In this document: piece by piece, positions 31,525-43,000 of the stretch
Layout of the letters: each line of letters begins with the position of its first letter
Numbering within the stretch: the first letter of the stretch is position 1
Origin: Macrothele yani
Lineage: Eukaryota > Arthropoda > Arachnida > Araneae > Macrothelidae
Reading direction: 5' to 3'
NCBI GenBank assembly: GCA_039090855.1
Contig: CM077011.1
Location: 17,361,001-17,425,000 of the forward strand
Length of the DNA stretch: 64,000 bases
Notes under the pieces: model-generated
What the model was told of the DNA's origin: nothing
What the model saw: the letters and a program-made list of their open reading frames with translations, nothing else
Databases searched by the model: none
Made by a program: the position numbers and the translations under genes

Positions 31525-32680
31525 TGAATGTTACCCGCCAAGGAGCATAGGCCAAGCAAGAGTACCACAGAAGTTCGCTAAGCCGTGATGGTACGCGTCA
31601 AAAAGTATAGGCTAGGTAAGAGCAACCACCACACAAGGTATATAAGTCAAGGATGTTACGCGCCAAAGAGCATAGCGCAAGTAAGAGCAACCACCATGGA
31701 AGGTCACTAAGCCATGGCTGTTACGCGTCAAAGAACAAAGTCCAAGCAAGAGCAACCACCACTGAAGGTCGCCATGAATGTTACGCGTCAAACAACATAG
31801 GCCAAGCAAGACCAACCACAACACAAAGGCGCTAAGTCATGGATGTTACGCGCCAAAAAGCATAGGCCAAGCAAGAACAACCACCACAGAAGGTAGCTAA
31901 GCCATGAATGTTACGCGTCAAAGAGCATAGGCCAAGCAAGAGCAACCATCACCGAATGTCGCTAAGCCATGAATGTTACGGGCCAAAGAGCATAGGCCAA
32001 GCAAGACCAACCACCACCGAAGATAGCTAAGCCATGAATGTTACGCGCCAAAGAGCATAAGCCAAGCAAGAACAACCACCAGAGAAGGTCGCTAAGCCAT
32101 GAATGTTACGCGTCAAAGAGCATAGGCCAAGCAAGAGCAACCACCACCAAAGGTCGCTAAGCCATGAATGTTACGCGCCAAAGAGCATAGGCCAAGCAAG
32201 TGCAACCACCACACAAGGTCGCTAAGCCATGAATGTTACGCGCCAAAGAGCGTAGACCAAGCAAAAGCAACCACCACCGTAGGTCGCTAAGCCATGAATG
32301 TTACGCGCCAAAGAGCATAGGCTAACGAAGTGCTACCACCATCGAAGGTCGCTAAGCCATGGATGTTACGCGCGAAAGAGCATAGGCCAAGCAAGAACAA
32401 CTACCAGAGAAGGTCGCTAAGCCATGAATGTTACGCGTCAAAGAGCATATGCCAAGCAAGATCAAACACCACCGAAGGTCGCTAAGCCATGAATGTTACG
32501 CGCCAAAGAGAATAGACCAAGCATGTGCAACCACCACACAAGGTCGCTAAGCCATAGATGTTACTCACCAAAGAGCATAAACCAAGCAAGAGCAACCACC
32601 ACAGAAGGTCGCTAAGACATGAATGTTACGCGCCAAAGGACATAGGTCAAGAAGGCAACCACCACAGAAGGTCGCTATGC
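31525..32680 (+). repeat. 65-bp minisatellite (18 copies) derived from mariner coding sequence
   Basis: Units (A/G)ATGTTACGCGCCAAAGAGC, then ATAGGCCAAGCAAGAGCAAC, then CACCACAGAAGGTCGCTAAG start near 31527, 31587, 31651, 31716, 31776, 31840, 31907, 31971, 32036, 32101, 32166, 32231, 32296, 32361, 32426, 32491, 32556 and 32621. A unit reads NVTRQRA-stop-AKQEQPPQKVAKP. This is the segment expected between DDEK and the LHQRKVLLSYWWD that follows the array. The 65-bp period is not a multiple of three. Confidence 0.95.
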
Positions 32681-33150
32681 CGTCCCTTCATCAACGGAAG
32701 GTGTTGCTGAGTTACTGGTGGGATTGTGGGGGTGTGATTCATCATGAAATCTTACCGCGGAACAATGACATCACAGCCGATGCTTATCTCCAACAGTTGG
32801 ATCGTCTCCATGCTGCACTGCAAGAAAAGCGCCTATAGTGTTAATCGCCATGGAGTTTCATTTCACAAGGATAACTACATGTCGCTTTACGACCCCAGCA
32901 GAAATTGCAGGAACTAGATTGGGGGTATTGTTGCATCTCCCTTATTTTAGGGAACTTTCTCCGTCCGAATTTCATCTGTTCCGGTCATGGTAGAATTTTC
33001 TAGCTGAGAAAAACTTTGCTAATGACGATGATGTGAAACGTTGCATGGATGGCCAATTCAACTCCCGCTGGCCATACTTCTATCACAATTCGATATTTCA
33101 ACGCTGGAGCAGGGTCATCAGCTACAATGGGGACTACGTGGAGGATTAGG
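32681..33150 (+). pseudogene. mariner transposase, C-terminal half
   Basis: Resumes SLHQRKVLLSYWWDCGG, VIHHEILPRNNDITAD and YLQQLDRLHAALQEKRL, then frameshifts and ends near WSRVISYNGDYVED (33110-33150). The second and third Asp regions are unreadable in one frame. Confidence 0.8.
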
Positions 33151-33220
33151 TTAAGTATTTTGTGCGATTTGTAAGCTTGAAATACATGCTTATCTATTTT
33201 TTGGATAATTTTTTTTTTAC

Positions 33221-33860
33221 AACCTGATAATTTACAAGATCATAATTTTATGACAAATGACGTTGTAAGCATGTCATCATTTCTCACCTCACCCGTTCCA
33301 TTGTATCACCAAGAGTATGACGTAATTCGCTAAAATCCGGGTAGTAGCTGGAAGGCGGGGCTATAACTTCCACTAGGCCAGATTCAATGTACGCTGCAAA
33401 CCTATAAAATCAAAGAAATATTAATATTACTTTCAGGAACTTTTATCTGTAATCAAACGAAATGTTTAGAATTATTGAAAACATGGTTGATTTAATAATG
33501 CTGCGCACCACAGACATACAAGATCAAATCAATAAGATAGAAAATTACAAATAAATATAATGTTAAATACTCATAGAATAACTTTTATCTGTTATAATGA
33601 GAATAGCTCATAAACAAATCTTTAATTACCGTAAGTTACCTACTGTTGTCAATATTAGTCAAATAACTCATAATACAGTTTTGACGACTCACACTAGATT
33701 AACATCAGTGTGAATATGGATATCGAAAAGTGAGATAACCTTTAAATGCAAAAGTACAACATGCGTCCGAAAATTTCCAGGACTGACGCAATGAAGAATA
33801 TAAAAAAAACCCTACTCACAATTAAGGCTGTTCATCAAAATACTTACCTTTTGAATCAAC
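33221..33860. other. No recognisable feature
   Basis: AT-rich spacer. Confidence 0.4.
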
Positions 33861-33869
33861 GGTTTCCAG

Positions 33870-34870
33870 CATTTATGAAGATCCTGAAAACAGTTTTGGA
33901 GCCCCTTTCCCAGATGTCAGCAAATTGTTTTGTTACGGCTGCTTGGATAGATGTAATGTCTGCATGATTCTGTCCTTCCAGTGCCCGTTTTATCATGCGG
34001 AACAGGAAAAATTACAGAGCCGACAAATCAGGGGAATACGGCGCATGTGGCAACACAGTGATTTGATGGTGAGGCAGGAACTGTTAGACTGGCACCGCAG
34101 TATGTGGTCTTGCGTTATCACGGAGCAAGAACCAATCTCTACATTCTCATAACTGGGGAGGACCAATACTGCTACGTAAACATCTTAAGACTTGCTTGTG
34201 GAATTCTTGATTTACCGTTTTACCCACAGTGGTACGAATTCCTTATAACTTTCAGATTCCAAAATGGTATCACAGCATCGTCTTTGTCTTGATTGATGAT
34301 TGCACGCAGGCTTTCTTAGTCGATGGTTAGTATGTACCTCTGCATTCAGCGCTTTGTCGCTTAGTTTATGGATCTTACTGCAGGCACCATGTTTCATCTC
34401 CTGCAATAATTCTGGTGCAAAAATAAGGATTCTCAGCTGCAGTGCTCAGCAGATCGGAACAGATCGATGAACGAGCCTCCTTTTTGTCATCATTCAGATT
34501 GCGAGGTACCAATCTGGCATTAAGTTTTTGTTTTCCCAGATCCTCGCCTAGTATCCCATGACATATAAACTTACTGTAGCCTACCAAATCAGCCAAAAAT
34601 CTCATTGTAATTCGGCGATCTTCCTTTCATCGATTCCACACCTTTTCGATTTTTCCCGCTGTTTGCACACTGGAGGAAAGCCCAGATCTCGAATCATCAT
34701 GAAAGAATTCCCACCGGTCACGAACCAGTGCATACCATTCGAAAACTCAGCTGAAGGTTAATCCTGTGTGTCTCCATGAGCATCTTTTAATGTTCTGTAA
34801 GTTTCAATAGCTGACTTACCAAGTTTTCAACAAAAACGGTTGTTCACTTTCTGCTCTTCGATTGCTAAAA
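33870..34870 (-). pseudogene. mariner transposase (minus strand), inactive
   Basis: Minus-strand segments in order: LGKSAIETYRTLKDAHGD (N-terminus, near 34820-34770), MRFLADLVGY, GILGEDLGKQKLNARLVPRNL, RIIAGDETWCLQ (first Asp), broken linker, LLRDNARPHTAV (second Asp) and PYSPDLSAL-stop-FFLF. The third catalytic Asp position is replaced by a stop. It then reads FADIWERGSKTVF near 33890. Terminal repeats not found. Same broad mariner group as 36641-37920. Confidence 0.75.
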
Positions 34871-35195
34871 CGAAATGGGACGAGAACTTGCTATGACTCC
34901 CTTAAAGCCTGTCTGTCGTCGGTACGGGTATAAACCGGTTCCCAACTGTTCGCTGCGTGGCGAAAGACAGCTGTTTTCTGGCATACACGTGGTATTCTTC
35001 TGCAACTACTTTTAGGTCAGTTATGCGGGCAAACATGGAACTTATTGGCTGTACGTTGTATAAATATTTGTTAACTGACTAGGACCTTAAAAATATTATG
35101 TTTAGCAAACTGATAAGGACCAAAATTGTGCGTTAAATAATTCCAAGGTGTCAAAACGTCAAAATCTCGTAGGAAAAATTTTCTACTGTATAAAC
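34871..35195. other. No recognisable feature
   Basis: Spacer between mariner and Tc1 elements. Confidence 0.4.
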
Positions 35196-35197
35196 TA

Positions 35198-36597
35198 TAC
35201 TGCTGGCTACCCAAAATGCAACATCAAGAAGGAAGCATCCGATTGGCCTGAAATTCGCAGCATGCGTCTCCCGCGAGAGGACAAGCGAGCGATTAGCATT
35301 GCAGGGCATGTGCAAATCATATGCACCCGGCACGCCACCGAGAAGCACTATAAGAAGGGTGCACAGAAGGCGGGGTGCAAGTAGTGGAAGTGTGTTGTAC
35401 TGCCGGACCTGTGCGTGGAAAGCTTCCTGATGCCTCGTTGCAGAATACGGCCGTCTTTCCAGCACGTTTCGGAGTTCGACAGAGGACGAACAGTGGCTTA
35501 TCGTGACAGCGGTTTATCGTACCGAGACATCGGCGCCCGTGTGGGGCGATATCCAGCCACAGTGAGGCGAGTATGGATTCGGTGGGTGCCGGAGAGACGG
35601 CTGGATCAACGTGACAGATTGCCGCAATCGCGTTGCACCTCCGAACGAGAGGACCGGCATGTTGTGCGGCGGGCATTGACGGCTCACACCGCCACATCAC
35701 GAACGTTAGCTCAGGAATTAGGGTGTGTTGCACAACAACCTGTGTCAGCACGTATCATTTGACGTCGTCTGCAGGAGCGGGGACTTATCCCAGTGCTCCG
35801 ATTACCATTGACATTACACCACCGGCGAGTGCGGCGGCAGTGGACCGTCTTGTGCCGCACCTGGACTACGGAATGGCACGACATTGTCTTCTCCGACGAA
35901 TCCCTCTTCTGCCTGCAACAACACGATGGTCGGATCCGCGTGTGGCGGCACCGCGGCGAGAGATTGTATGACGCCTGCATTATGCATTGCCATACCGGTC
36001 CGTCGCCTGGCGTTATGGTTTGGGGCGCAATTGGATATGACACCCGCACCCCTCTGGTACGAATCGCCGGTACACTCAACAGCCACCTCTATATCTCTGA
36101 CGTTTTGGAGCCTGTAGTCCACCCTTACCTGCAGGACCTGCCAGCGGCTACGTTTCAACAGGAAAATGCGCGCCCGCACGTGGCACGCATCGTGCAACGA
36201 TTCTTCACGGTCCACCAGGGGTCACTGCGGCCGTAGCCTTCCTGTTCTTCCGATATGTCGCCCATCGAACACGTCTGGTCGCTGATCGGCAACCGAGTGG
36301 CCCGGCAAGCACCACCCGCGGCTAAGCCTGATGAACTGTGCCAACGTGTGGAAGCAGATTGGACCGACATACCCCAAGCCCACATCCAAAGCCTCTTTCT
36401 TCCGATGCCGCGGCGTGTAGCAGCCGTTATTACCAACCATGGGGGCCACACGAACTATTGATGTCTGCGTGTTCCGCAAGTCGCACGGGCCTGTAATCTC
36501 AACCGTTTCATCTTTATATCTGTTGTTATCTGTCCAGAAAATCTGGCTTCGCTATCTCGTGTCCTTCTTGGTGTTGTGTTTTCGGTGGCCAGCAGTG
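35198..36597 (+). mobile_element. Tc1-like element
   Basis: Inverted ends: TACTGCTGGCTACCCAAAAT at 35198 and, inverted, CACTGCTGGCCACCGAAAAC ending at 36597, both continuing to CACCAAGAAGGA-like sequence. TA at 35196-35197 and CA (mutated TA) at 36598-36599. The inner CACCAAGAAGGA is shared with the Tc1 family at 52233 and 59335. Confidence 0.8.
35430..36461 (+). pseudogene. Tc1-like transposase, full length with two in-frame stops
   Basis: One frame runs from ATG 35430 (MPRCRIRPSFQHVSEFDRG) to the TGA after GGHTNY, about 343 codons, interrupted by TGA 35760 (Arg expected) and TAG 36234 (Trp expected). Motifs: SYRDIGARVGRYPATVRRVW helix-turn-helix, TEWHDIVFSDESLFCL (first Asp), GPSPGVMVWGAIGYD, TFQQENARPHVAR and SPIEHVWSLIG (Glu). 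The second catalytic Asp has become Glu in QQENARPH, so it would be inactive even without the stops. No frameshift. Confidence 0.9.
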
Positions 36598-36640
36598 CAG
36601 TTCCATTAACTATGAAGAACACCGCTTACACAAGTACGTA

Positions 36641-37920
36641 ATGCGATCAAAAAGTTCAGATACTAGGTACGTAGCGCGCCAACAGATGGCAGTACGCAGA
36701 GAAGTGACCTTCATGAGTCATTGTGCCTAGTGGCGTCGTTCTGCGAACATCGGGAGCTGTGCTACACGATATTTGGTGACCACGTGCAGAACACAACTGC
36801 GATTTCGGTGTAGATTGCAAACTAGAGCAGCGAGCCAACATCAAATTCTACGTCAAACTCGGAAAATCGGGAACGGACACGCATGACCTCTTGTGGCAGG
36901 CTTATAACAGCAAAGCGATGAGTCCCGCAAGCTGTTTTGAGTGGCACTCGAGCTTCAAAAAGGGTAGAACGGCACTGGAAAACGACGAGAGGTCAGGGTG
37001 ACTGTCTGCGTGCAAAACACCCGCAAATATGGACAAAAATAGGGAACTGGTCCATGAAGATCGTCGAAGAACCATTTAAGACATTGCTACCATCGTCAAT
37101 GTGTCATACGGAACAGTTTAAGAAATTCTAACGTCGGATTTGAACATGCACCGCATTGCTTCAAAGTTCGTGACAAAGATTCTGAACCCCGAACAGAAGG
37201 CGCTCCGTGTCAAAACTCTGTCAAGATCTCCGTGGTGAATGATCCAACGTTCCTGTTGCGGGTTATCACTGGGGTCGAGACTTGGGTCTACGGTTACGAC
37301 CCGGAGACCAAAAAACAGTCGTCGCAGTGGAGGAGCCGACATATAGACAACCGAAGAAGGCCCGAAAGCTCTGGAGCGCAACCAAAAGCATGCTCATCGT
37401 GTTATTCGATATTCGTGGGGTTGTGCACCGTGAATTCTTAACCTGGGGACAGACCGTCACCACTTTTTTTTACTGCGATGTTGCGCGACGTCTTAGGGAG
37501 GACATTCGCTGTAAACGACATGAAATGTGGCGCAGGGGCTATTTCCTGCTCCATCACGACAATGCAGCAGGTCACAGAGCGTTAGCAACACGCCAGTTTC
37601 ACAGCCACAACAGCATGACTACAATTCCTCATCCACCAGATTTTGACCCCTGCGACTTCTCTCTGTTCCCGAAGATGAAGCTGAAGCTCAAGGATCGCCA
37701 TTTTGAAACCACGGACGAGATCCAGCGCGAATCGTAGACGGCGCTTGACACTGTTCGCGAACAGGACTTCCAGGGAGCGTTCTAACAGCGGCAAAAACGC
37801 TGGCAGTGGTGTATCCCTGCCCAAGAAAAAACTAATTTGAGGGAGATCATAGCCAGATTTAAGTAACGTAAGTACTTTGTTATATATCGGCCTAGTCTTG
37901 GAACTTTTTGATCCGACCCC
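36641..37920 (+). mobile_element. mariner element
   Basis: Inverted ends: GATCAAAAAGTTCAGATACT near 36645 and, inverted, GGATCAAAAAGTTCCAAGAC from the right end at 37920. The extreme left bases are altered. Only 43 bp separate it from the preceding Tc1. Length 1.28 kb. Confidence 0.85.
36822..37830 (+). pseudogene. mariner transposase, inactive
   Basis: Segments: EQRANIKFYVKLGKSGTDTH, NSKAMSPASCFEWHSSFKKG, NMDKNRELVHEDRRRTI, NVSYGTV, NPEQKALRVKTL, FLLRVITGVETWVYGYDPET, GVVHREFLTWGQTVTTFFYC, LLHHDNAAGHRALATRQF and CDFSLFPKMKLKLKD. The first catalytic Asp (TGDETW) is Val (TGVETW). The second is present. The third lies in a shortened PPDFDPCDF. Stops and frameshifts occur at about 37000, 37070, 37130 and 37235. 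Confidence 0.85.
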
Positions 37921-38159
37921 ATTTCTTTTTCTAGGTGCAGTAAATCATTCTTCGTTTGCTGATATTTTGTTTTTCAAAAATTTGTTTTGAAATAAATTTT
38001 CCGTGTTAGAACAATTAAAAAAAACACATTCATTATACCAAAGAATTAGGTGTCATCTTTCTTGTTTGAATCTTGATATATTATGAGAAGTTATCTTGTT
38101 TTCAGAGGGAAAGATATGCTGTAAAAAGACAATTCATGCCATGAGCACTTACCTTTGTA
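37921..38159. other. No recognisable feature
   Basis: AT-rich spacer before the palindromic MITE. Confidence 0.4.
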
Positions 38160-38354
38160 CTCAGGAAACGCATATATAGCGTATTAAATCTGTTTATTTT
38201 GGTGTAATAAACACAAAGATTCGCCAAGCTTTCGAACTCCACTGGGAGGCTTTTTCAAGGCAAATGAAGACATAAAAATGCGTGGCCTTGAAAAAGCCTC
38301 CCAGTGTAGTACGGAAGCTCAGCGAATCTAAATTCTAGTAATAAGTCTGCTTAT
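38160..38354 (+). mobile_element. Palindromic MITE copy 1, left part
   Basis: CTCAGGAAACGCATATATAG, TTCGCCAAGCTTTCG and CCACTGGGAGGCTTTTTCAA, then a turn (GAAGACATAAAAATGCG) and the inverted GGCCTTGAAAAAGCCTCCCA. The right end (ACAAAAATAAAGGGATTTAA) lies at 43926-43984 beyond a hAT insertion. Intact family member at 49991-50352. Confidence 0.8.
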
Positions 38355-38528
38355 TACTAGACTTAGGATTTTCATGGGCAAAAATTTGATCAAATATGGG
38401 CAAAAATTGATAAAATATGGGCAACATACCTTTTACCGAGGACATAAATATACGTTAACGTAAAAGAGTGAATTCCAGCATTCTAATGCTCGAAGATACA
38501 TTTTATTAACGAATTGATGCTACCCTTA

Positions 38529-40017
38529 CTAAAATGAATTTAATTTAATCACATTCAACATTTCAATGTTCTGAAAAAACAGATTTTGTCTATTTGGAGT
38601 CAAAATTGTTTCATAAATGAAAAATGACCTTTCTACTGCTACAGATGTCAGTGGTGCATACTTTGTTTTAATTCTGAAGTCGACATTTGGGCAAGTAGCA
38701 AACTTTACAACACCAGGACTTTTTCACAGGCCGACTTCGAGCTTTCTTTTTTTTTTCTTTTTTTTTTTTTGATTGGAGGTTTAACGACCACCGTGAGTAA
38801 CTCAAATGGGCTATAAGCAGTCGCCCGTCCCTAATTTTAGGGTCACTGGTTCCAGGGAAGGGAGAGAGCCAGTGCCGTAAGACAAACACAGCATCCATGC
38901 CTGACCGGGATTCGAACCCGGACCCCTTACGGACGAATGATCAGAGGCCAACGCCTTAGACCACTGCGCCACCGGGGCGGCGCTTTCTTTTAGCAAATCC
39001 ACTTAAACTTGCTGCCACTGTTTGTATAATATTCCACTGATCTTCTTTAGAGATGTTGGCTTTTTCTAACTGTTTGATATGGATTGGAATGTGCTTAAAT
39101 CTGTGCACTAGAAGAGTTCATTTTCAAAAAAATTATCATTGACAATCTGTTGTAGGTTTTTTTATGGCTTCTGCTTCTTCAAAATCAAGAGTAAGAATAA
39201 ATTCTTTAATTTTTGTAAAATTTTCGGAAAGAAAAGTACAGTACTCAATCCCTGTTCCCCATCGTGTTAAAACAGGAAATTCGGGAAGGCACAGACCTGT
39301 TACTCCTCTGTACCTAACAATACGACTAGGTGCTTTTGTGAAGACCTTTTTTAGTTCAGATATAAATTGATTGGCAACAGAATACTCAGCACTAATTGCT
39401 TCACTCACTCTATGGAGGGCGTGGGTAAGACTTGTCACATGGTTTAAGTTTGGAAACAAAACTTTCAATTTATTGATACCTGATACCATGCATGATGCTT
39501 GATCTGTTACCACTTCATATACGTTTTCATAATTAATTCTATCAGGCCATAATTTTCCACAAGCATCCAGGAAACTCTTCATTATTGTTGTAGAATTAGT
39601 TTTTTCCAATTCATACATTTTAAACAACATGGCCTTTGAAGGCTCTCCAGTTAGAGATTGAACTAGAATACTGAGGACATATCTTTGGCAGTCATATGTT
39701 ACTTCATCCAAAATAAAACTTACAGAGTGCTGCCCAATTACCTCTCTGATTTTGTGAACAGTTACATCATATATTGGTTTTACACAATTCTTCTTTAAAG
39801 TGCTTTCAGAAGGTACTGATTTTTTGGTCCACTTTTCCATGAAATTAATTATTGCAGGGTGTTCAACTTTATTTAAAGGTACATCCGCCTTTAAAAATGC
39901 AGATGCTAAATCTTGATTAAATTCATTTAGTGAATTTGCTTTATCTTGACTATTTTGTAAAGTATTAGAAATACTTGGTTGTCTAGAGGTAAAGAGATTT
40001 ACCTGCTTTATGTGCTT
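38529..40017 (-). pseudogene. hAT transposase, main part (CGGBP1-like)
   Basis: Downstream of the RTE insertion the minus strand reads KQVNLFTSRQPSISNTLQ, FNQDLASAFLKADVPLNKVE, SVPSESTLKKNCVKPIYD, VSFILDEVTYDCQRYVLSIL, YEVVTDQASCMVSGINKLKV, HVTSLTHALHRV and LTRWGTGIEYC. This is the catalytic and insertion domain of hAT transposases often annotated after CGG triplet repeat-binding protein 1. An extra base in an A7 run near 39160 shifts the frame. The remainder (IVNDNFFENEL, KHIPIHIKQLEKANISKED, APLTSVAVERSFF, hAT dimerisation) continues to TAG 38529, with a second frameshift, a stop, and a SINE inserted at 38751. Confidence 0.9.
38751..38981 (-). mobile_element. tRNA-derived SINE, copy 2
   Basis: Same family as 6424-6636. 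The tRNA-like head (GGTGGCGCAGTGGTCTAAG, GGTTCGAATCC) is at the right end and the poly(A) tail at the left (T run 38751-38771 on plus). It is flanked by a 10-bp duplication GCTTTCTTTT at 38741-38750 and 38982-38991. Inserted in the 3' part of the hAT transposase gene. Confidence 0.92.
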
Positions 40018-43000
40018 CATCATCATCATCATCATCGTCAACCATTATCAATCCATCGCTGGACGAAGGTCTCCCCAAGTTTCCTCCACAACGGTCTGTC
40101 TTGTGCCAGTCTCCTCCATGTCACTCCCGCATATTTACGAATTTCATCCACCCATCTCCCATGTGGTCTTTTTCTGGGTCTTTTCCTGTCCCTTGGAATC
40201 CAATCTAAAATTTCGGCTGTCCATCTATGGTCTGTCCTTCTGGCAGTATGTCCAGCCCATTGCCATTTCAGGGATTTAACTCTGATCATGATGTCTTCCA
40301 CTCTTGTCATTTTTCGGATCCACGAGTTCCTCTTCTTATCTCTCCTAGTTATACCAAGCATGCACCTCTCCATGCTTCTTTGAGTTGTCTGCAGCCTTTG
40401 TATGTCTCTTTTAGTTAAGGTCCACGTCTCTGCACCATACGTAAGCACTGGAAGGATGCATTGATCAAACACTTTTCTTTTAAGACATAATGGCATATTG
40501 CTCTTGAAAATTATGCTGTTTCTTCCAAAAGCTCTCCAGGCAAGTTTTGTACGCCGATTAATTTCTTCATCAATGTGACCCTCACTTGATATCTGCTGTC
40601 CAAGATAAACGTACGTATCTGTTATCTCCAGCTTTTCTCCATCAATCGATAAATCTTCATTTCTTGTAAAAGCATTGAACATCACTTTTGTCTTCTGAAA
40701 GTTCATTTTTAATCCCACTTCTTTACTCTTGTCAGCAAGTTCCTGGATCATACTCTGCAGCTCTGATGGGGTAGTTGCAAAAATGACTACGTCATCAGCA
40801 AAACGAAGGTGGGTTAGATAATCTCCATTAATCTTTATCCCTTTGTTTTCCCAGTTCAGTGATTGAAAGACATTTTCCAATGTGGCATTAAAGAGCTTCG
40901 GAGATATGGTGTCACCTTGTCTCACTCCCTTTCCAATTTTTATGTGTGTTGTATTTTCAAACAGCCGAATCTTTGCACTTGCATTTTCATAGATGTTATT
41001 AATAATATTAATGTATGCATCTTCAATACCGCAGGATTTCAGAGCCGTGGTAACTGCTGATGGTTTCACCGAATCAAAGGCTTTTTCATAATCGATAAAA
41101 GCCATGCACAATGGAAGTTCATATTCCCTCACTTTTTCAATTAGTTATCTCAGTACGTGGATATGATCTATTGTGCTGTAGCCACTCCTGAATCCAGCTT
41201 GTTCTCTCGGTTGAGCCATGTCCAGTGTTACCTTCAAGCGGTGTGAAAGAACTTTAGTGAAGATTTTATAAACCACTGATAGGAGGCTGATAGGTCTGTA
41301 GTTCCCGAGATCCTCAATGTCACCTTTTTTATGTAGCAGGATCATTGTAGCATTGTTCCAATCCTCAGGAATCTTCCCTTCATTAAGGCATCGAGTGAAA
41401 ATTTGGGCGAGTACTGTTTCAATTTCTCCACTTGCTTCTTGTATGAGGTCTATAGTAATTCCATCTTCTCCTGGAGCTTTCCCCCGCTTCATGTTATTGA
41501 TTGCATGAGCAACTTCTGCTGGGAGGACTGGAAGAACTCTGGTACCTTTCATGAAGTCTGGAGTACATGTATCATCCCTTTCATATAATTTGGAGTAGAA
41601 ATCTTTCACTCTTGTCAAAATTTCGCCTCTATTTCTTGTTATAGAACCATCTTCTTTTCTCAGAGCCATAATCTGTTTTCTTCCCTTACTGAGATGTCCC
41701 CTTGCTATCTTAAGGCTCTGGTTGTTTTCAATTGCTTTCCTCACTAGCTCACAGTTGAATTTCCTTACGTCTTCGGTGATACTTTTTCGTGTTGTCTTGC
41801 ATAGCTCTATATATTCCACTTTGGAAGTCACATCTTCTTTAGTTGTCCTCATCTCTCTTCTTTTTTGCATCAACATTTTGGTTTTTCCTGATAATTTGTT
41901 CACATGCAACTTGTTCTTAGACCCAGCTAATTTTGTTGCTGTTTCCATTAGAGCTTTGGTTACTTTTCTGTTAACTTCCGAAATATCCACTTCTTCCGAT
42001 GTTAGGCCTTCTAAAGCAGAGAATCTGTTCTTCAGTTCCAACTTGAAAGTATTATGGTGTTTTTTAAGGTTGGTTATGTCAATACATTTTGTTTGTCTTA
42101 TGAGCTTGCCACGTTCCAGTTTAGTGTTGAGGTGCATCTTACATCTCACCAATCTATGGTCACTACCTGTGTTGAACTTGTTCAGCACACTGCAGTCTTC
42201 GATGACGAATTTTTTGTTACACATAATAAAATCAATTTCACTTGTCGTCCCAATTGGATGTCTCCATGTCCATTTCCTGTGTGGCTTTTTCTTGAAAAAG
42301 GAGTTCAAGATGAAAAATCCTTCTGCCTCTGCAAACTCAACGAGAGTATTTCCACGCTGGTTTCTGTTGCCGTGACCGAATTTACCTACTGAAGTTTCAT
42401 TCTGTTGCCGTTGCCCTATTTTTGCATTGAAATCTCCCATAATTATCTTTAAGTGCTGCTTACCTTTATTATTTAGATGACGAATTTCCTCATAAAATTC
42501 TTCAATTTCTTCTTCAGGATGACTTGTGGTGGGTGCATAAGTTTGAATAATCTGAGCCTGGTATCTTCTCGATAGTTGGATAACGAGTCGTGCAGCTCTG
42601 TCAGAGGAACTTTCAACTTCTACCACTTTATCCTTCAGTTTCTTGTTTATTATAAATCCAACACCACTAGTTCTGCCAGTATCTGTCCCACGATAATAGA
42701 AGAGATGTCCACTTTTCAGTTCAATGAGATCTTCTCCTTTTCTCCTTACCTCACTTAGCCCGACGATGTCCCACTTGATCCTTTGTAGTTCCTCTTCCAA
42801 TTCAAGAAGCCTTGAATCAGAAGATAGGGAGCGTCCGTTATAGGTAGCCAAGGTCAGCATCAAATGGCAGCCTAGTCCGGTCCTCCGGGGATTCTTAGCA
42901 CCCTCTGCCTTCATGTCGCACTGGCCGCTGCCTTGGCCAGGTACATTCCAGCTGCCGGAGACTGAGGGCCAAGATTTAAGTTGTAGAGTCATTTTGGAGG

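Larger units (their letters stand above)
30960..33220 (+). mobile_element. mariner element carrying an internal minisatellite
   Basis: Transposase sequence on both sides (31050-31515 and 32681-33150) brackets an 18-copy array. Without the array it would be about 1.1 kb. Terminal repeats were not resolved. Confidence 0.75.

Noticed and set aside
31525..32680. CRISPR-like array
   Set aside because: Units are contiguous 65-bp tandem copies without variable spacers, in a eukaryotic transposon gene.
38160..38330. Hammerhead-like reading of the MITE stem (TTGAAAAAGCCTCCCAGTG)
   Set aside because: Lacks the CTGANGA core; ordinary MITE hairpin.
41722..42375. 217-codon plus-strand frame
   Set aside because: It is antisense to the RTE endonuclease-RT ORF and is a shadow of it.
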